Source: Paracyclopina nana (taxonomy: Eukaryota > Arthropoda > Copepoda > Cyclopoida > Cyclopettidae). Taken from it: a stretch of DNA of 64,000 bases. This document shows, piece after piece, positions 12,481 to 25,395 of this stretch (the stretch's first letter is position 1; the number at the start of each line of letters is the position of its first letter). The notes below the pieces were generated by a model. The model had not been told where the DNA came from. It did no database searches and worked only from the letters and a program-made list of their open reading frames with translations. The translations under genes were made by a program, and so were the position numbers. The stretch spans positions 1,200,501-1,264,500 of the forward strand of contig JAGUCH010000007.1 in NCBI GenBank assembly GCA_019096065.1, read 5' to 3'.

Positions 12481-15092
12481 GAAACACTGCAGCGTCCAAA
12501 TTGCCAAAAGTGGAGCTTTTCACTGCTTTCTTCTCTAGATTCTGGCATATGCTTTCTAAAAGGACTCGTTGAGGATTATTTCTTCTTTTGGAGGAGGAGA
12601 AGAAATGCATGAAATAATGCGATGCAAGTTTAGTGGAGCAAGACCAGAATCCTCTGAAAGTACCGTTGAAGTGGCTTTGGGACATTCTTGATCCGTTTTC
12701 TACTCAGCCCTTGTGCACTTTTAGCCTAGGTGCATTTTTCCCCAGCAAAAGCTGGATTTTTGCACTACTTTTTGATTGCCAAGGAGAAGGAAGAACTTTT
12801 TAGCAGTGAAAGTGTGCGAATAATGTATTGTGCCATTACACACACACACACACTGCTGCCCAAAAAGGCTGCAATTAAATGCAAAGGTGACCAAAAAATG
12901 ATGAGGATTTCAGGTGCAAAAAAGTTGTTGCACAATCCATCAAAAACATTGCAAAAACCAAATTACAGCAATCATCATCATACAGCACAAATGCATTAAT
13001 TGACTTATTTTGGAAGCTTGTGTCGACAATCAGTTTGGATGTGATTTCAATTTTTTGACGTGAAAGCTGAGTGGAGTCAAGTCAGCAATTAATGAGATTT
13101 GATTGAGATCCTTTGCTGATCTTTTCAGTTATCAATACTGAAATGACACAACTTTTTAAATAAATATGCGTCAAATTGTGATTTTCATCAACTTTGCTCA
13201 CTGAATTTATGGTTTTCTAAAGTTGAACTCACTTTTAGCATAAGCCTTAATTTCTAGCCTTAAAAAGAGTGGCAACTGAATACTGACATTTATGAATACA
13301 TTCAGAAATGTACTAATACAGCTGGCTTACCTGAAGAAAGAAAGACAAAAGGAGTGAGTATCAGCTGCTCTTGTTGCTGCCAATTAGGCAGCATTTTACA
13401 AGCAACAGAGATTTGTTGTCAAAACAATCAGCTGCCACTAGTGCCAGTGGCGCCCTCTAGTGAGTCCTTTTCACAACTGATCAAGGGGAAAAGTGCAGAC
13501 TTGAACTGATGGATTTTTTTCCACCAAAAGCAGCCTGGCTCTTCTGTTGCCTATGACCAGACTTGGCTGGCACAATTTACCAGCTATGAGCACAGTGGGG
13601 CTCACCTGCACTAAAAGCCCTAGTCTAAAACAACATTGACTCTGAGGCTGGGCTGTAATTTTGCATCCACAGTGGATTTTGGATGGCTTTTTGCCTAGGA
13701 AAAAAGGCCTGTGTGGCAAGGGTGCATTTTTTGCTAGATCCTTTCTCTGGCTCGCATCTAAAAAGAAGGACTTTCTCTTGCTCCTATGTAGCTAGGCAGC
13801 TTTTGGTGGTGAAGATTTTTTGCTTAGGAGCAAGCTTTGAGCAAAAGCAATCGATAAAAAGCCTCTGCTAAAGCAAGTTGTAATACAACTTTTTTTCCAA
13901 ACATAAAACATGGCAGCAGTTTTTTAAAGCTGCTCCAGCTTTTTAATAGCATTGCACATACTTGTTGATCTGCTTTCTTTTTGCATGAAAAGCCAGAGCA
14001 GCAAGTTTTTTCCCATGCTAAACTTGCAAGCCTTCTTTTTGTGCATTTCCGGCCTTTTTCATTCATTTGGGCTCTTCTCTGCTTTGACCTTGACTTTTTC
14101 ACTTTTTTCTTTTTGTGGCTTTCATGCATGAATTGGCTCTCTATTTTGAGAGTATTAAGTGTTTTGGTTTTTGGTAGTATTTCTGCATTTGGCATGAAAT
14201 TCATTGTTTTACATCATTTTTTTTAAAAGTACCAGTTTTCAATTGACTGCATAATTTCAAGTTTTATTTATATTTTGTTAGAATATGATTTGAAGTGGCA
14301 AAAATGAATGCAGCTTCATTTTCTCTCCTCTTATTGATCATCATAATTGGAAAGTAGATGAAAAAAGTAATTGGCAGCTCAAGGCCTTGTGTGGCCTTGT
14401 TTATAGCCTAGGTAACCACAAATACCAGCTTTTTGCCCTGAATTCCCCAAATGCTGTCAATTTTATGTTCACAGTAAAGCCTGCTTTTTCTCACATCATG
14501 GGATTTCCATTCAAAGCTATTATTAAAGTACTTTAACTATTCTACTATACCTTTTTGTATTTAGCTTGTTCGGTAGATATTTAAAGAGCTAAGAAAAGTA
14601 TCGAAACTTTGATCCTTTTGTAATACAATTCAGTTTGTGAGACTGAAAACAAAATTGAAAGATGACAACCCAGTCTCATTTTTGATTGATTTGATTTTAA
14701 GATGATCACCTGCCAAAAAATGACTACCATTGCTGTGTATTGAAATTGTCGCAAATATCCTAATTTTGCACTTAAATACAGACTTTAACTTTTGAATCAT
14801 AAAATTCTACTTAATTTTGTCATATTTCTTTAATTCCATTTTTACTAACTAGTAAGCATTTAAAGCTTTAAAATAAGAGGAGTGTTACGTTTTTCATCGC
14901 TTCTAGTGCCAATTGTTCTTTTTTTGACATGAAATCATTTAGCAAACAAATTAATCAGAGGTGAGAATCAATTGAAATCTTCCAAGTGAGTTTTCAGTTT
15001 TCAAAACTGAATACATTTTAATAAAGGTCAACATTGCTTTTTTGATCTTTTCGCTTGATCATGATTGATAATGGACTGGTTAAGTTTCCTAC

Positions 15093-15443
15093 CTGTTTGT
15101 TGTTGTTATTGTTCAGCACTGCGTGCAAATTACTCTGCAGCATCAACAACATGGACAAATCAAGGATATTATTATTGGCTGTTGCAGCTGACGGAGGCCT
15201 CAAAAGGCCAATGGACCGGTTGGCAATCAAGGCCAGAATTGGATTAACCAGTTGAGATTTGAATCTTCCCGCCATCATGAAGTTGGCTGCTGCAGGCGCG
15301 AAAAAGGGCCAAAAATTGGCAGCTTGCTGCTGCTGCTCATCTTGGCCTTTTTTCTCCACTTCTTCGTGGCCTTCCTCAACTTTGACGGCATTTTTGGCGG
15401 CCTTTTTCATGACTGGCACCAGCGGAGACTCGAAATTGTCCAT
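15093..15443 (-). CDS. Putative first coding exon, Gln/Asn-rich protein
   Basis: An ATG at 15441-15443 opens 117 codons ending in a good donor (AACAG then GTAGGAAAC), phase 0. The peptide starts MDNFESPLVPVMKKAAKNAV, has an acidic/Lys stretch (VEEGHEEVEKKGQDE), QQQQ, the hydrophobic patch NFWPFFAPAAANFMM, then LDLSMLLML and NNNNN. Stops lie in frame just upstream of the ATG, so this looks like a genuine start. The composition resembles nuclear regulators, but no domain is recognised. It may lead the minus-strand gene continued at 5423-5525, 4337-4576 and 1423-1806. The join to 5423-5525 does not match in phase, so a further exon would be needed. Confidence 0.5.
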
Positions 15444-18430
15444 ATTTTACTACAATACTGTTTGACCGGAATGAAGATTCAACTAGAAATGACAGCATAG
15501 AACTTTCCTTCCCTTTTGGGGAGGGTTGCAAAAATTTCGCTCCCGCGCCCTTTAAAAGTTTGCGAACAACCAACAACCACTGAAGAAGATCCAAGTGCAC
15601 ACTGCTTTACTCTACTGTTGTTCCGGACTCGACGCAGGCCCGGCTTTCACTTTTTCAAAATTAAAAAGCCTTTTTAAGAATTTGCTTTAAAAATTGAAAT
15701 TTTGCATTTTTTAGCCAAGAAAAAAATTGAAAAAAAAACAAAATTGGAATTTTTGAAGACATTAAAAAATATGTTTAAATATGTTTAAATTATAGTATTT
15801 AGTAAATAGTATTGTAAATGGCTCATTTTTGGAATTATTTAGGAACATGATTTCTGAACTAATAATTGCCAATTTGGCCATTTTAGGCATTTTTAGGCAA
15901 TTTTTAGGCAAATTTGAGATAGTTTTGGAATGCATGAATTTGGTGTTGTGCTGGACATTTGGAGAAATTCCGCGAAAAATGGAGTTTTTCCAGCTGTTTG
16001 TCCCTCTTTCCCCCCTTATCAGTTCCTTTGTTGGACAAAAAAGGGGGAAAGCGACGTCTGGTTGCATTTTTTTTTGCCAACAACTCTTTTGCAAAAAGTC
16101 TCAAGTGGTTGCTCAAATCTTGGACAAGAAATTGCAGAAACTTTCCTCGCTCCCTCATGAAAAGAAGATGAAGAAAGCAACAATGTTAATTGCTGGCTAA
16201 TGTCTTGTAAAACAATGTGACACAAAAGAGCCTAATTTTTGTGCATACATCCACCAAAAATGCATACGGTATAAGCGCCCAAACAAAAACGGTTCCAAGC
16301 ACCGAGTGGCGCCACCTGGTGGCAACTCTGCGAACCTCGAAAAATGACTAATTACAAACTTTTAGCACCTAAAAGCTTTGAAAAACTATGAACCAACTTA
16401 AAATATGCTAAAATAAGAAGCAATAAATCCACTTTTTTTAGAAAGCTACCATCAAAATTGGAAAGTGAAAGGAACCCCCCATTATTTAATGAGTGATTTT
16501 AAAAAAGGCCAAAATTGAAAAAACGCAATTTTCAAGGCTAAAATTAAAAAATAAGTCAAATGGTGTGCAATGTAGTAATATTTGATGCTTTGTTGAATAT
16601 GATGCATAAGTTATATGCTCTACTTATTCGAGGCCTAATTTCCTACTTCTTTGGATTTTTTGCTCATTGCCGAATCGAGGCCAAACATGAGGACAAAAAA
16701 TGGGAGAAGAAAGCCATAGTAGTAGTAGTAGCACGTGCTAAACAAAAGGCTCTCCCAGGACTGAGGAGGAGCAAAAAATTTCCCGGATTTTCTCATTACA
16801 GCGCCAGATAAAAAGTAGGTCGTGCCAAGCAAAAAAGCCCAAGTGAGGACAAAAAACGGAGCTGACTGATGATCCTCAGTTCTTTATGGATGTAACCTAC
16901 AAAAAAGTAGGACATGCCATGCAGAAGGCATTTGCATCCCCATGCCAGGACCTAACAACATACTCTTAAGATGAGGGGCGAAGCTTTTGGACCTACGCGG
17001 AAAAACTGAAATAACAGCAGGATCGACAAAAATGAGCCGATTGCGAATATGCAAAAAATGGACCGTTTAATATCCCGTTCATGTGCAAAGTTGCTTTTCG
17101 GAAAGTAAAAAATTGTCATAAGGCAAAGGAGTTTTGGTATCAAACCACTTAAGAAGGGCTTCTCAACTAGTTGAACCAGGAAACGAGTTAACAAATTTAG
17201 GGCAAAATTCAGAAAAACTTTGATTATTTCAGCTGCATCTTAGATGTAACAGCTCTGCAATTTTTGAGTTGATTCATATGAATTTGTGTGAGACATTTTG
17301 ATTCAGAAGTAACCAGTTTGGCACTGAAATTAAAATAAGCTTTGTGAGTGTTTACTTTTCAATAGTCTTAAAATTGACCCGTTTTTTCCAAAGTGTTAGC
17401 ATCAGCAGAAGTTTACTTTTGTGTTTGTCATAAGACAATTTTTCTCCTTTCGGTAAGGCGTTCGGCGTGCATTATCGTAAGGAATTTGGGGGCAGATGAA
17501 CGGGATATAAGGGTGTATAATGTCAATTTACACGAAATTCATTTCAGCAGAACCTACAACATTTTGGAGTTTTGGAACCTATAAATCGGTTCTTCAGGAT
17601 CTACAAAATTGGGTATTTTAGCTACAAAATTCGCAACTCAAGCAAGAATCTACTTTGTTATGAAATCTACATAGCTCGGCCATTTAGAATCTTAATTTGG
17701 GATTTTGGGATCCACAGTTTTTACTACTTCCCCAAGATCTACAAAGTTAGGCAGTTTTAAAAAGGCAAATAATTTTTGAGAATAGAAAAATGATGGCCAT
17801 CTGCAACATTGCAAGGCGGAAAAAAGCCATGGCTGGCTTATTCCTGGCCCTTTGAAGGCCTTGTCTGGTAGCTCTGTTCATTGGATTGGCTGCGAAAAGT
17901 TGGCGGAAACTCGTTGGTTGGCTGCTCCTCTTGCTGCAGATTTTTTCTCTCCACAAAAAACTAAAGTCGGGGGGGCTTTCTTTTTCCAAGCCTTTGTAGG
18001 CCCTTGGCAGATTTTTTACCACCACTAGGAGAAAGCAGCTTGCAAAAACTCCACCCTTTCGGCCACTTTTTGGGTGGAGCAACGCGTCGAAAATATATAT
18101 TTCACCGCCGCAACAATTTGCCAAATAGCGCAACCTCTCATTAAATTTCCCGCCAAATCCCCCCCAACATTTCCCCGGACAAAACCGCTCGCCCAATTTA
18201 AATTACGGCATTTTTCCAGAAAAGCTAACTATTTTAAATTTCCCGCCGGAAATATTCACATTTTCCCGGACAAAACCAGAATATTAAAACCTTCCTAACC
18301 GCTTTCCCGGAATTTCAAAGTTTTCCCGCCAAAAAAAATTTAAAATTCAAAAACCGCACCTTAAATTTTTTCCCGCCCATTTTTAAAAAAGAGCTAAACT
18401 TGTTTACAGCGGAATTAAAAACGGCCTTAC
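15444..18430. other. Non-coding stretch
   Basis: AT-rich with no supported gene. A CTCF-like palindromic site (GGCGCCACCTGGTGGC) is at 16308-16323. GC-rich stretches near 17.8-18.2 kb have minus-strand open frames but no convincing splice borders. Confidence 0.45.
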
Positions 18431-18712
18431 CGGTTCAACAGAGTCTCGGTCCTCGGCAGGTGGCGACAACGTCCACTGTGAGCCAGGCAGGTGCAAAGGT
18501 GGAGACAAGGCAGCTGGAGGTGGGGCCGGCGGCTCCGGCGAAGGGAACGGGTTAGGCCGGAATTCCACCTCATGGAATGGCGACTCGAAAGGCCGGTAAG
18601 GTGTGTTGGCTGAGCTGTTGTTTGCACTCGGTGCAGCAGCAGGTGGAGAGGCAGGTGCAGAAATGGAGACTGGCCACATGTCCAAAGCACTTATGATTAG
18701 AGCAGCTTGCAT
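18431..18712 (-). CDS. Putative Pro/Ala-rich coding exon
   Basis: A 282-nt frame (94 codons) runs from an ATG at 18710-18712 to a strong donor (CCG then GTAAGG), phase 0. The peptide begins MQAALIISALDMWPVS, then is rich in Pro, Ala and Ser with SANTPYRPFESPFHEVEF and PEPPAPPPAAL. The sharp GC rise against AT-rich flanks and the clean donor support coding. The true left border could instead be an acceptor inside GTGGCCAG. It may be an alternative first exon of the same minus-strand locus as 15093-15443, or a separate gene. Function is unknown. Confidence 0.4.
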
Positions 18713-19030
18713 CAATGCCCAAATTATCCTCCTTTTGGATAAGGAGCCTATTATTCAGTTGTATTTTTTGTTTTCAGATTTAGACTGCTGAAAAACAGTT
18801 TTTAGGCGTTTCACTACTCAATAATGTCTCACTGCAGTAGCTCCGCCATGGCAGGAATGTAATATCAAATGGTGCTTTTTTCCCACTATATGAGTCCGAC
18901 CTTTGTCCATTTGCTACTAAAAAGCTGCTGCTTTTCCTAAGGTCGGTGAACTCAAGTTATTATCGGAGAGAAACGATCGTTGTGGCGCGTGGGGGTGGGG
19001 CCGTTTTTACTGCAGCTAGGCCTAGGCCTG

Positions 19031-19103
19031 GGGCGCGCGCGTGACTTACGCGCGCGCGCGCGCGGGAAGAGCGCGCTCTTGTGACCCTCGCGAGCGCGCG
19101 CGA
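19031..19103. other. Alternating CG block, Z-DNA-prone
   Basis: Runs of pure CG alternation (GGGCGCGCGC, then CGCGCGCGCGCGCG, then GAGCGCGCGCG) lie within 75 bp inside AT-rich DNA. Alternating purine-pyrimidine GC is the classic Z-DNA-forming sequence. It could also mark a CpG-island promoter, but no first exon is obvious beside it. Confidence 0.6.
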
Positions 19104-20379
19104 AGCCCACTCCCCACACTCAAGGGAAGCCTCACACTGAGAATACAGTCTTTCCCGTAATTTTTGGGACTAGTCATTATTTTTATTAAATTCGTAAAAA
19201 ATAAGAAAGAAAAAAGCCCATAATTTTACATTTTACTCTTGCTTAGAAAAGCAAATACTAATTAAATCAGAATGAAAAAGGCAAGCTTTAAACTTAAAAC
19301 TTGCATAACCCTATCAAAATGTGTGCAAAACGATGAAAACTCGCTAGAAAACGCTAAAAGTGATCATTTATTAAATATATATGTTTTTTCTTGATATTTT
19401 TAGGGTTTTAAAAAGACTTTTGTGATGACCTTCAAAGGCCAAAGGTAAACACAGTTTTTGTTTCAATTCAGTTGATGTAATGTGAGGTAGGAGTGAGTAA
19501 AAGTAGGATCGAATCGAGGTCAAGCCCAAGTGATTGTACACATGAATAGCAGCCTCGGTAAAAAAAGGTCATTGACTCGTTTTTTGTGGCAGCAGCAGCA
19601 AAAGTAGGCCGAGTATTCACACATCCGCAGCAACAGCAGCAGAACAGAAAAAATGTAGGCCTTTCTAGCTAGCGAGAAAGAAAGGCCTTTCTCGCTGTAA
19701 ATGCTATGTATACACATTTTATTGATTCTTTCCTCGGGGCCTCGGGCAATGACCTAAATAGCAGTAGTGTACACAACTTAACGACAAATTTATGCTTCCT
19801 GAATTGCCCTACTACTACTAATGCTGTGTTCATCTATAAAGGAAATTTTTTCCTTCCGTTAAATTGCGTTTTTCTTAAGCCTCCTATTTTAGTACTGATT
19901 ATTATTACTCACTTTTGATAGCTTTAAGTAAACCACTTTTCCCAAATCTTTTGGTCACATGAGTTTGAAGTATTTTGATTAATCAGAAGTACGAAAACTT
20001 AGGCATTTCATTTAAGGCTGTCGTAAGATTTTAAGGAAACGAGGCATAGATGAACACCCCATAAAAGGACAATGCCAAGGAAAAGACAAATTATCAGGCT
20101 TTCTTCTAGCTACGAAAAAAACCACGTGGTAAACAACAAAGAGTCCTCTATTTTAAGCTGCTGTGTTAATTGCATAACGACAATTTCGAAGATTTTTTTA
20201 AAAAATATGTAAGATTGGAATTGTGTTAACAATTTTAAGCCCATTTTTGCGCCACTTACTTACTTTTTTTGCCCGGTATAGCCGATTTTTAGAAAATTGG
20301 CCAAATTAAATTCATTTCGGCAACTTTAACACTTTTTATCACAGTTTTTGGTAATTCATCCATATTAAATTATTAAATT

Positions 20380-20620
20380 AAATTCGACAAGTAGCGCCAA
20401 TTTCTTTCCATTTTTGGGCCTTTCAAACTGATTTTTTGAAAATAAACCTATTTTTTGTTAATTCAGTAAGTAGCGCCACTCATCTGTAATTTAGCTCCTT
20501 TAAGACGAGTTTTGATAAATTAACCATTTTCACTTTCATTTCATTTCTTGCCATTTTTTGGCCCTCATGAACCGAATTTTCGGCAAGTAGCGCCACTCAT
20601 TTGCAATTTTGCTGCACTTA
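20380..20620. repeat. Three spaced copies of a GTAGCGCCA repeat
   Basis: GTAGCGCCA occurs at 20391, 20470 and 20587. The last two are extended to TAGCGCCACTCATYTG followed by YAATTT. A shorter relative (GCGCCACTTACTTA) lies near 20250. Spacing of 79 and 117 bp suggests a decayed tandem array. Confidence 0.7.
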
Positions 20621-22079
20621 ACAGTATTTCTGAGCAATCTTTCCAAAATTTCCTTCACAGCTTAAGAAACGAGCTAATGAAAAATGCTTTGGATTCAATT
20701 AGAGTTGATGCGGAACAGGCTTGCTTCTTTGTGTGATCACGGCAAAAAAAGGCGCGAAAATTCAAAGCGGGCAAAAAGTGGCTCCCACTTCCTTTCAGCT
20801 GATTTGAAGAGGCGTTTTTTCCCAGAAATCATAATGAGTGTGCACAATTTAACTGTGACGACTTTGATGAGCAATCACGCAATTAAAAGATCTCTTGGCC
20901 AGGGGGAGCGAGCCAGCAAAAAATGGGCGCCTTTTTTGCCCCACCGCACACACACAACTCCGCATATTTCCATGTCTGATCGGAACGAATCCATCATTTG
21001 TGGCCTCTTTTGAATTGGGCAAAATGGAAGAGAGCAAAAAAGAGCTAAACTGGCCAACTTATTTAAATTCACGAGCATCAAGAATTGAGGATTAGGCCAA
21101 GACCGATTTCTCTCTCAGCGAGCGCAAAAAATAACAATTTCCCCTGCATAGCCCTAAAAATGCAGGAGGAAGATTAAAGTTCCACTTTTAGGGATGTGTA
21201 TTAAAAGCATAAGTTACACGAACTACGTACTTTTACTAGCCCTAAAGTTTCAGGAAAAACATGGATCTTTTTGGGATAAAGACTCCTTTTTTCAATAGAG
21301 AGGTTTCGTGAATAAAATATTATACTTTCCGCAAAGGTTCCATTTTTAGCGCTAAAAATGCACAAAAGTTGCGTGAATTTTCCCAAATCTGAAAATTCCG
21401 CTTAAATTCAACCTTTTTAAGGTAAATATAAGAGGTTGGCTATTTCACACATGCAATAAACTCATTTCACTGCTATTACGGTGGCGCCCCTTTTTTGCAG
21501 CCTCAAATCTACATAGTAAACATTTTGGAACTTGGGGGCAAAAATCGATCACTGGTCTCTTGTGGTTAGCAGGCCTTAAAAAAGGTGACAAAAAGACCAT
21601 CACAATTTGGTATTTGTCAAATCAATTCAGGAGTTAGGCAAAAACCAGATTGACTTTTAAACGGTTGTAATTATCTATTCACGTAGGAAAAAGTGGCCTC
21701 TTTTGCTCAGAATTGGCGTTTTTTCACTCTTTTTGGCCGAGAAAAGGAATCAAGGTTCATTAGCCCGTTGTGATGTCATCTCGAGGATTACGACTTGTAT
21801 TTGGGGAAGAAAGCTCGTCGAAGAAGCAGCGTTGATATTATAGATGTGCACACACCCAAAAAAGAAGGAAAAAAATGAACGAGCTCCCCAAAATAAGGGA
21901 AAAAGCGACGACGTTGAAGGATGAGTCTGCAGCAACTGTGACTTTGTATAGACGACGAAGACGCAGACTATTAAAAGCATTTCTTACCAAAAACAACTCA
22001 AGGACCTTGCAATGACAGCAAAAGTTGGCGAAAGTAACATAATAATTTTTTCGCATCTTTTAATCACTCAAAAATGACG

Positions 22080-22690
22080 AAAACAGCAATTTTAGACTGA
22101 TGTGCATCGATGAAAAAACTAGAAATCTTCGAGGAATGATGAGCATGCTCCAAATGTACTTCTTCATTATCCGAAACTGAAAACAAATTCGAGTGAACAC
22201 ACTCATTTCTCATTAAAAACGTTGATTTCGTACTACTGAGTGCATTGAAAAAAATGTGCAAAGACGACACAAAAAAGTCATTATACACGTAAATTGAAAG
22301 CACCAGTTTTGCTTATGTGAAAGGCGATGTTCTTTACCAATGTGCATGCATCTTAGACGAATGATGTACATTTGCATAACTGGAAACTTGGAGGAAATTG
22401 GAGTGAAAACAATTATGCCTCATTATAATGAGCATTGATTACTTTTTGCGCCAAAAAATGTTAAATAAATAAATAAAGCATCAGACAGGCAAAAGTACTC
22501 CTTTCTATTTTAAATTGAAGAGCTCAAAAATGACACAAAAAGCAATATTGAATTGATGTGCATCGATGAAAAGGCTAGAAATCTTCAAGGAATGATGAGC
22601 ATGCTCCAAATGTACTTTTTCATTACCCGAAACTGAAAACAAATCAGAGCGAAAACACCCATGTCTCATTAAAAAGAGCGTTCATATTTT
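22080..22690. repeat. Degenerate ~230-bp tandem repeat, three units
   Basis: Units start near 22085, 22325 and 22545. The first and third are about 90% alike over 145 bp, sharing GATGTGCATCGATGAAAA, GGAATGATGAGCATGCTCC and CGAAACTGAAAACAAAT. The middle unit is more diverged. Each ends with the GAAACTGAAAAC...TCTCATTA module seen elsewhere in the window. Confidence 0.8.
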
Positions 22691-24730
22691 TCTACTGAAG
22701 GCAACCCAAAAACTTAACTATGCATCATACTAAATAATGCGAAACAAAGAATTAGGTAAATTCATAACATGGATTTAAGCTGAAAAAATTGTAAACAAAT
22801 CGCATTGCAGGCGCTGTGGTCTATTTGTTTTCCACATGGTTTTGTTGTGAAAAACCAGACCTGTCATGACAATAAGCAAGCTTTGATCACAGCTTGAGTC
22901 AATCATAAAATGGAAGAAGAAGCAGAGGATTTTTGCGAGCGAAGCGCGGCCATCATTGTGTAATCGTTGCATTCTATGCTAAGCAGACCCAGACACAGAG
23001 GAAAATCCATGGACGTCTAAAGGCAAGGCAAAAGAAAAAAAAGTGTCTTCGGTGTATTATTGCACCTTTATTGAGTTGCGTGTGCAAAGAATTTTTCACT
23101 GCCATCACACGCAATCAAAAATGGAATTTTTGTCTCTCCCGTTTTGACGAGAAATGCTCCTAGTGTGTGCAAGATTGTATAAGTAGTAAAGATCCTTAAT
23201 CAGGTCCCAAGATGGATTGCTTTTTCGAGAGCCAAAAAGCTTTTCACAGACGCAGCAGGAAGCAAAAAAATGCGGGAAAAGAAATCATCTCCTCAGTAGA
23301 AGAAGACTTTGGCAGGGATTTTTCAGGGGGCCAAAAAATAGCAGATACATTCAAAAAGTGCGGAATTTTATTCCGCTGGAAAATGATCATAGAATTTTCA
23401 TGCTTCGTCGCGAATATATAATGCTATGCAAAAGAGACTTTCCATGTCGCGGAAAGTTCCCATTTTTTCAACTAGGGTCCCCCCAAACGTTCGAGGCTGT
23501 CAACGCATAAATCTAAATTCCCCACCAACATCCGGAATCATCATCATCATCATACACACTTTTCAGGGTCAAATTTTTTTTGTGCCAAAAGTGATAATAT
23601 CCCATATTAAAATTAAAAAACAATATTCATAATTGAAAAGTGCGTCAATTTATGAAACATTAAATTATTATGTATTCTCTTTGCTGTATTATCTTATCTT
23701 GAAAGTGTAATTTAATTGACGTACTTTAGAATGTGAATTTAACAAATTGACGGAATAATCAATGAGACTTGATGAAAGTCACTCCCATTTCTTTTCAGTG
23801 TTGGCTAATGAAAAAGTGCAAGGAAGGAAAAAGTTACATTGAGCAAAGATTTTCTAATTGCACATGGATGAACATCTTTGGCAAAAATACGATAAGCACA
23901 AGTACGTCAAGTTTTTTTTGTGGCCTAGATACAACACATATTCAAAGTCCTTGAGAGGTGAACCCTCACATTACTATTATTACTGTGAGCAGCAGGATTG
24001 TTTATGGCAAAAAATGAGCCCAGTCTACCCAATGTCTGGCCAACTTTTCTAATGGCTTCTTTTCACCCCCGGGAAGGTTGCAAAAATCTCTTCGCATACT
24101 TTTTGCAACTCACTCAGGGCCAAAGTGGACATTTATTACCGAAGCTCACATTTTTCCTGTCCTAAATCAATATTGAAAAGGAGAAAATAAAGCTGTACTA
24201 TGAATCCAAAGTCCCTTTTTTTAGCACTGTCTGCCCACTGTGCTCAAGAATTTTTTTTTCGCCAGCTTGGCCCTAATTTGAGTTTATGGTGGCAAAAAAT
24301 TGCACAACAGCAATTATATATAAGCTAGTTTTTGCAATTTTTTTGCTGCCCGCCATTTGTCTCTGAAAATTGCAGTTTGACTAATGTTGGTCTGGAGAAG
24401 GACCCATTTTGGCAGGTCATAACTCCCATAACAATTGTGCTCCATATTTTAATGGACTTTATAATTAAAGCCTCAATACTTTTCTGTGCGAATTATTTTT
24501 TATGAGCCTCCTATTTTCGCACGCAAATCAAGGACTTTTTAATGAGACTCAACTCCAGTCACTCTAGTTTGATTTCAGCCTGGGAAAATGCAAAAGTGCA
24601 CTAAAAGTTGCAGCTAAAAAAGATTTTTCATTGTAGCATGGACCAACCAAAAATAAAAAACCTCGGATAATCCTTTAAAAAAGGCATTTTTTGATGAACA
24701 TGCTCGCAATGAATTAATTTTGGCCTGATC

Positions 24731-25110
24731 AAATTCAAGCCTGTTTCAAATTCAAGCATGTTTCAAATTCAAGCCTGTTTCAAATTCAAGCCTGTTGCAA
24801 ATCCAAGCCTGTTGCAAATCCAAGCCTGTTTCAAATTTAAGCTTGTCTCCAATTTTTAAAAGCTTGTTTACAAATCAAGCCTAATCTCAAATTCAAGCCT
24901 GTTTCAAATCCAAGCATGTTTCCAATTTAAGCTTGTTTACAAATCAAGCCTAATCTCAAATTCAAGCATATTTCAAATTCAAGCATGATTCAAATTCAAG
25001 CTTTTTCCAAATTCAAGCATGTTTCAATTTCAAGCATGTTTCAAATTCAAGCATGTTTCAAACTCAAGCATGTTTCAAATTCAAGCCTGATCTCAAATTC
25101 TAGCCCGTTT
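24731..25110. repeat. 17-bp minisatellite upstream of the desaturase
   Basis: About twenty imperfect copies of a unit reading TTCAAGCCTGTTTCAAA (or AAGCATG variants). The array ends about 290 bp before the desaturase start codon, so it lies in the proximal upstream region of that gene. Confidence 0.9.
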
Positions 25111-25395
25111 CAAAAACCCTGCATTAAATTCAAGTTGTTTCACACTCAGGCCTTTTCTTGAATTCATCAAATTCTCCAATTCAAAAATCTTCTCTAGGGA
25201 TTTAAGACTCGATCTTAAGCGTGTTCCCGAATTCAAGCCTTCGGTTTGCGCGGCTTTCTCCACACTGTGCTCTCATCGCGCATGATCTCAGTTTTCGCCG
25301 GCAACAGAGCTCTCTCATGAATCGATTTTCCCTGGGCACTGCTTCAGCTGAGGAAAAGCAGCTGATTTTCAGTGTGAAAAAAGCCTACTGGTAAA

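Larger units (their letters stand above)
5526..15092. other. Long non-coding region rich in diverged repeats
   Basis: About 9.5 kb without a supported gene, most likely intronic or intergenic. It holds the clustered TTTTGGCGCGC repeats (9297-9790), the 190-bp duplication (11842-12480), a CTCF-like motif at 13450-13462, and several copies of a repeat with a TTCAGT...ACTGAA core. Open frames up to about 150 codons (for example 7628-8083 +) show low-complexity or AT-driven composition and no clear splice structure. Confidence 0.5.
18713..24730. other. Non-coding, repeat-rich stretch
   Basis: About 6 kb with no supported gene. It contains an alternating CG block, a cluster of GTAGCGCCA repeats and a degenerate ~230-bp tandem repeat, each listed separately. 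Confidence 0.5.

Noticed and set aside
24731-25110. Regular repeats resembling a CRISPR array
   Set aside because: Units are contiguous, imperfect and have no unique spacers, in a eukaryotic genome. This is a minisatellite.
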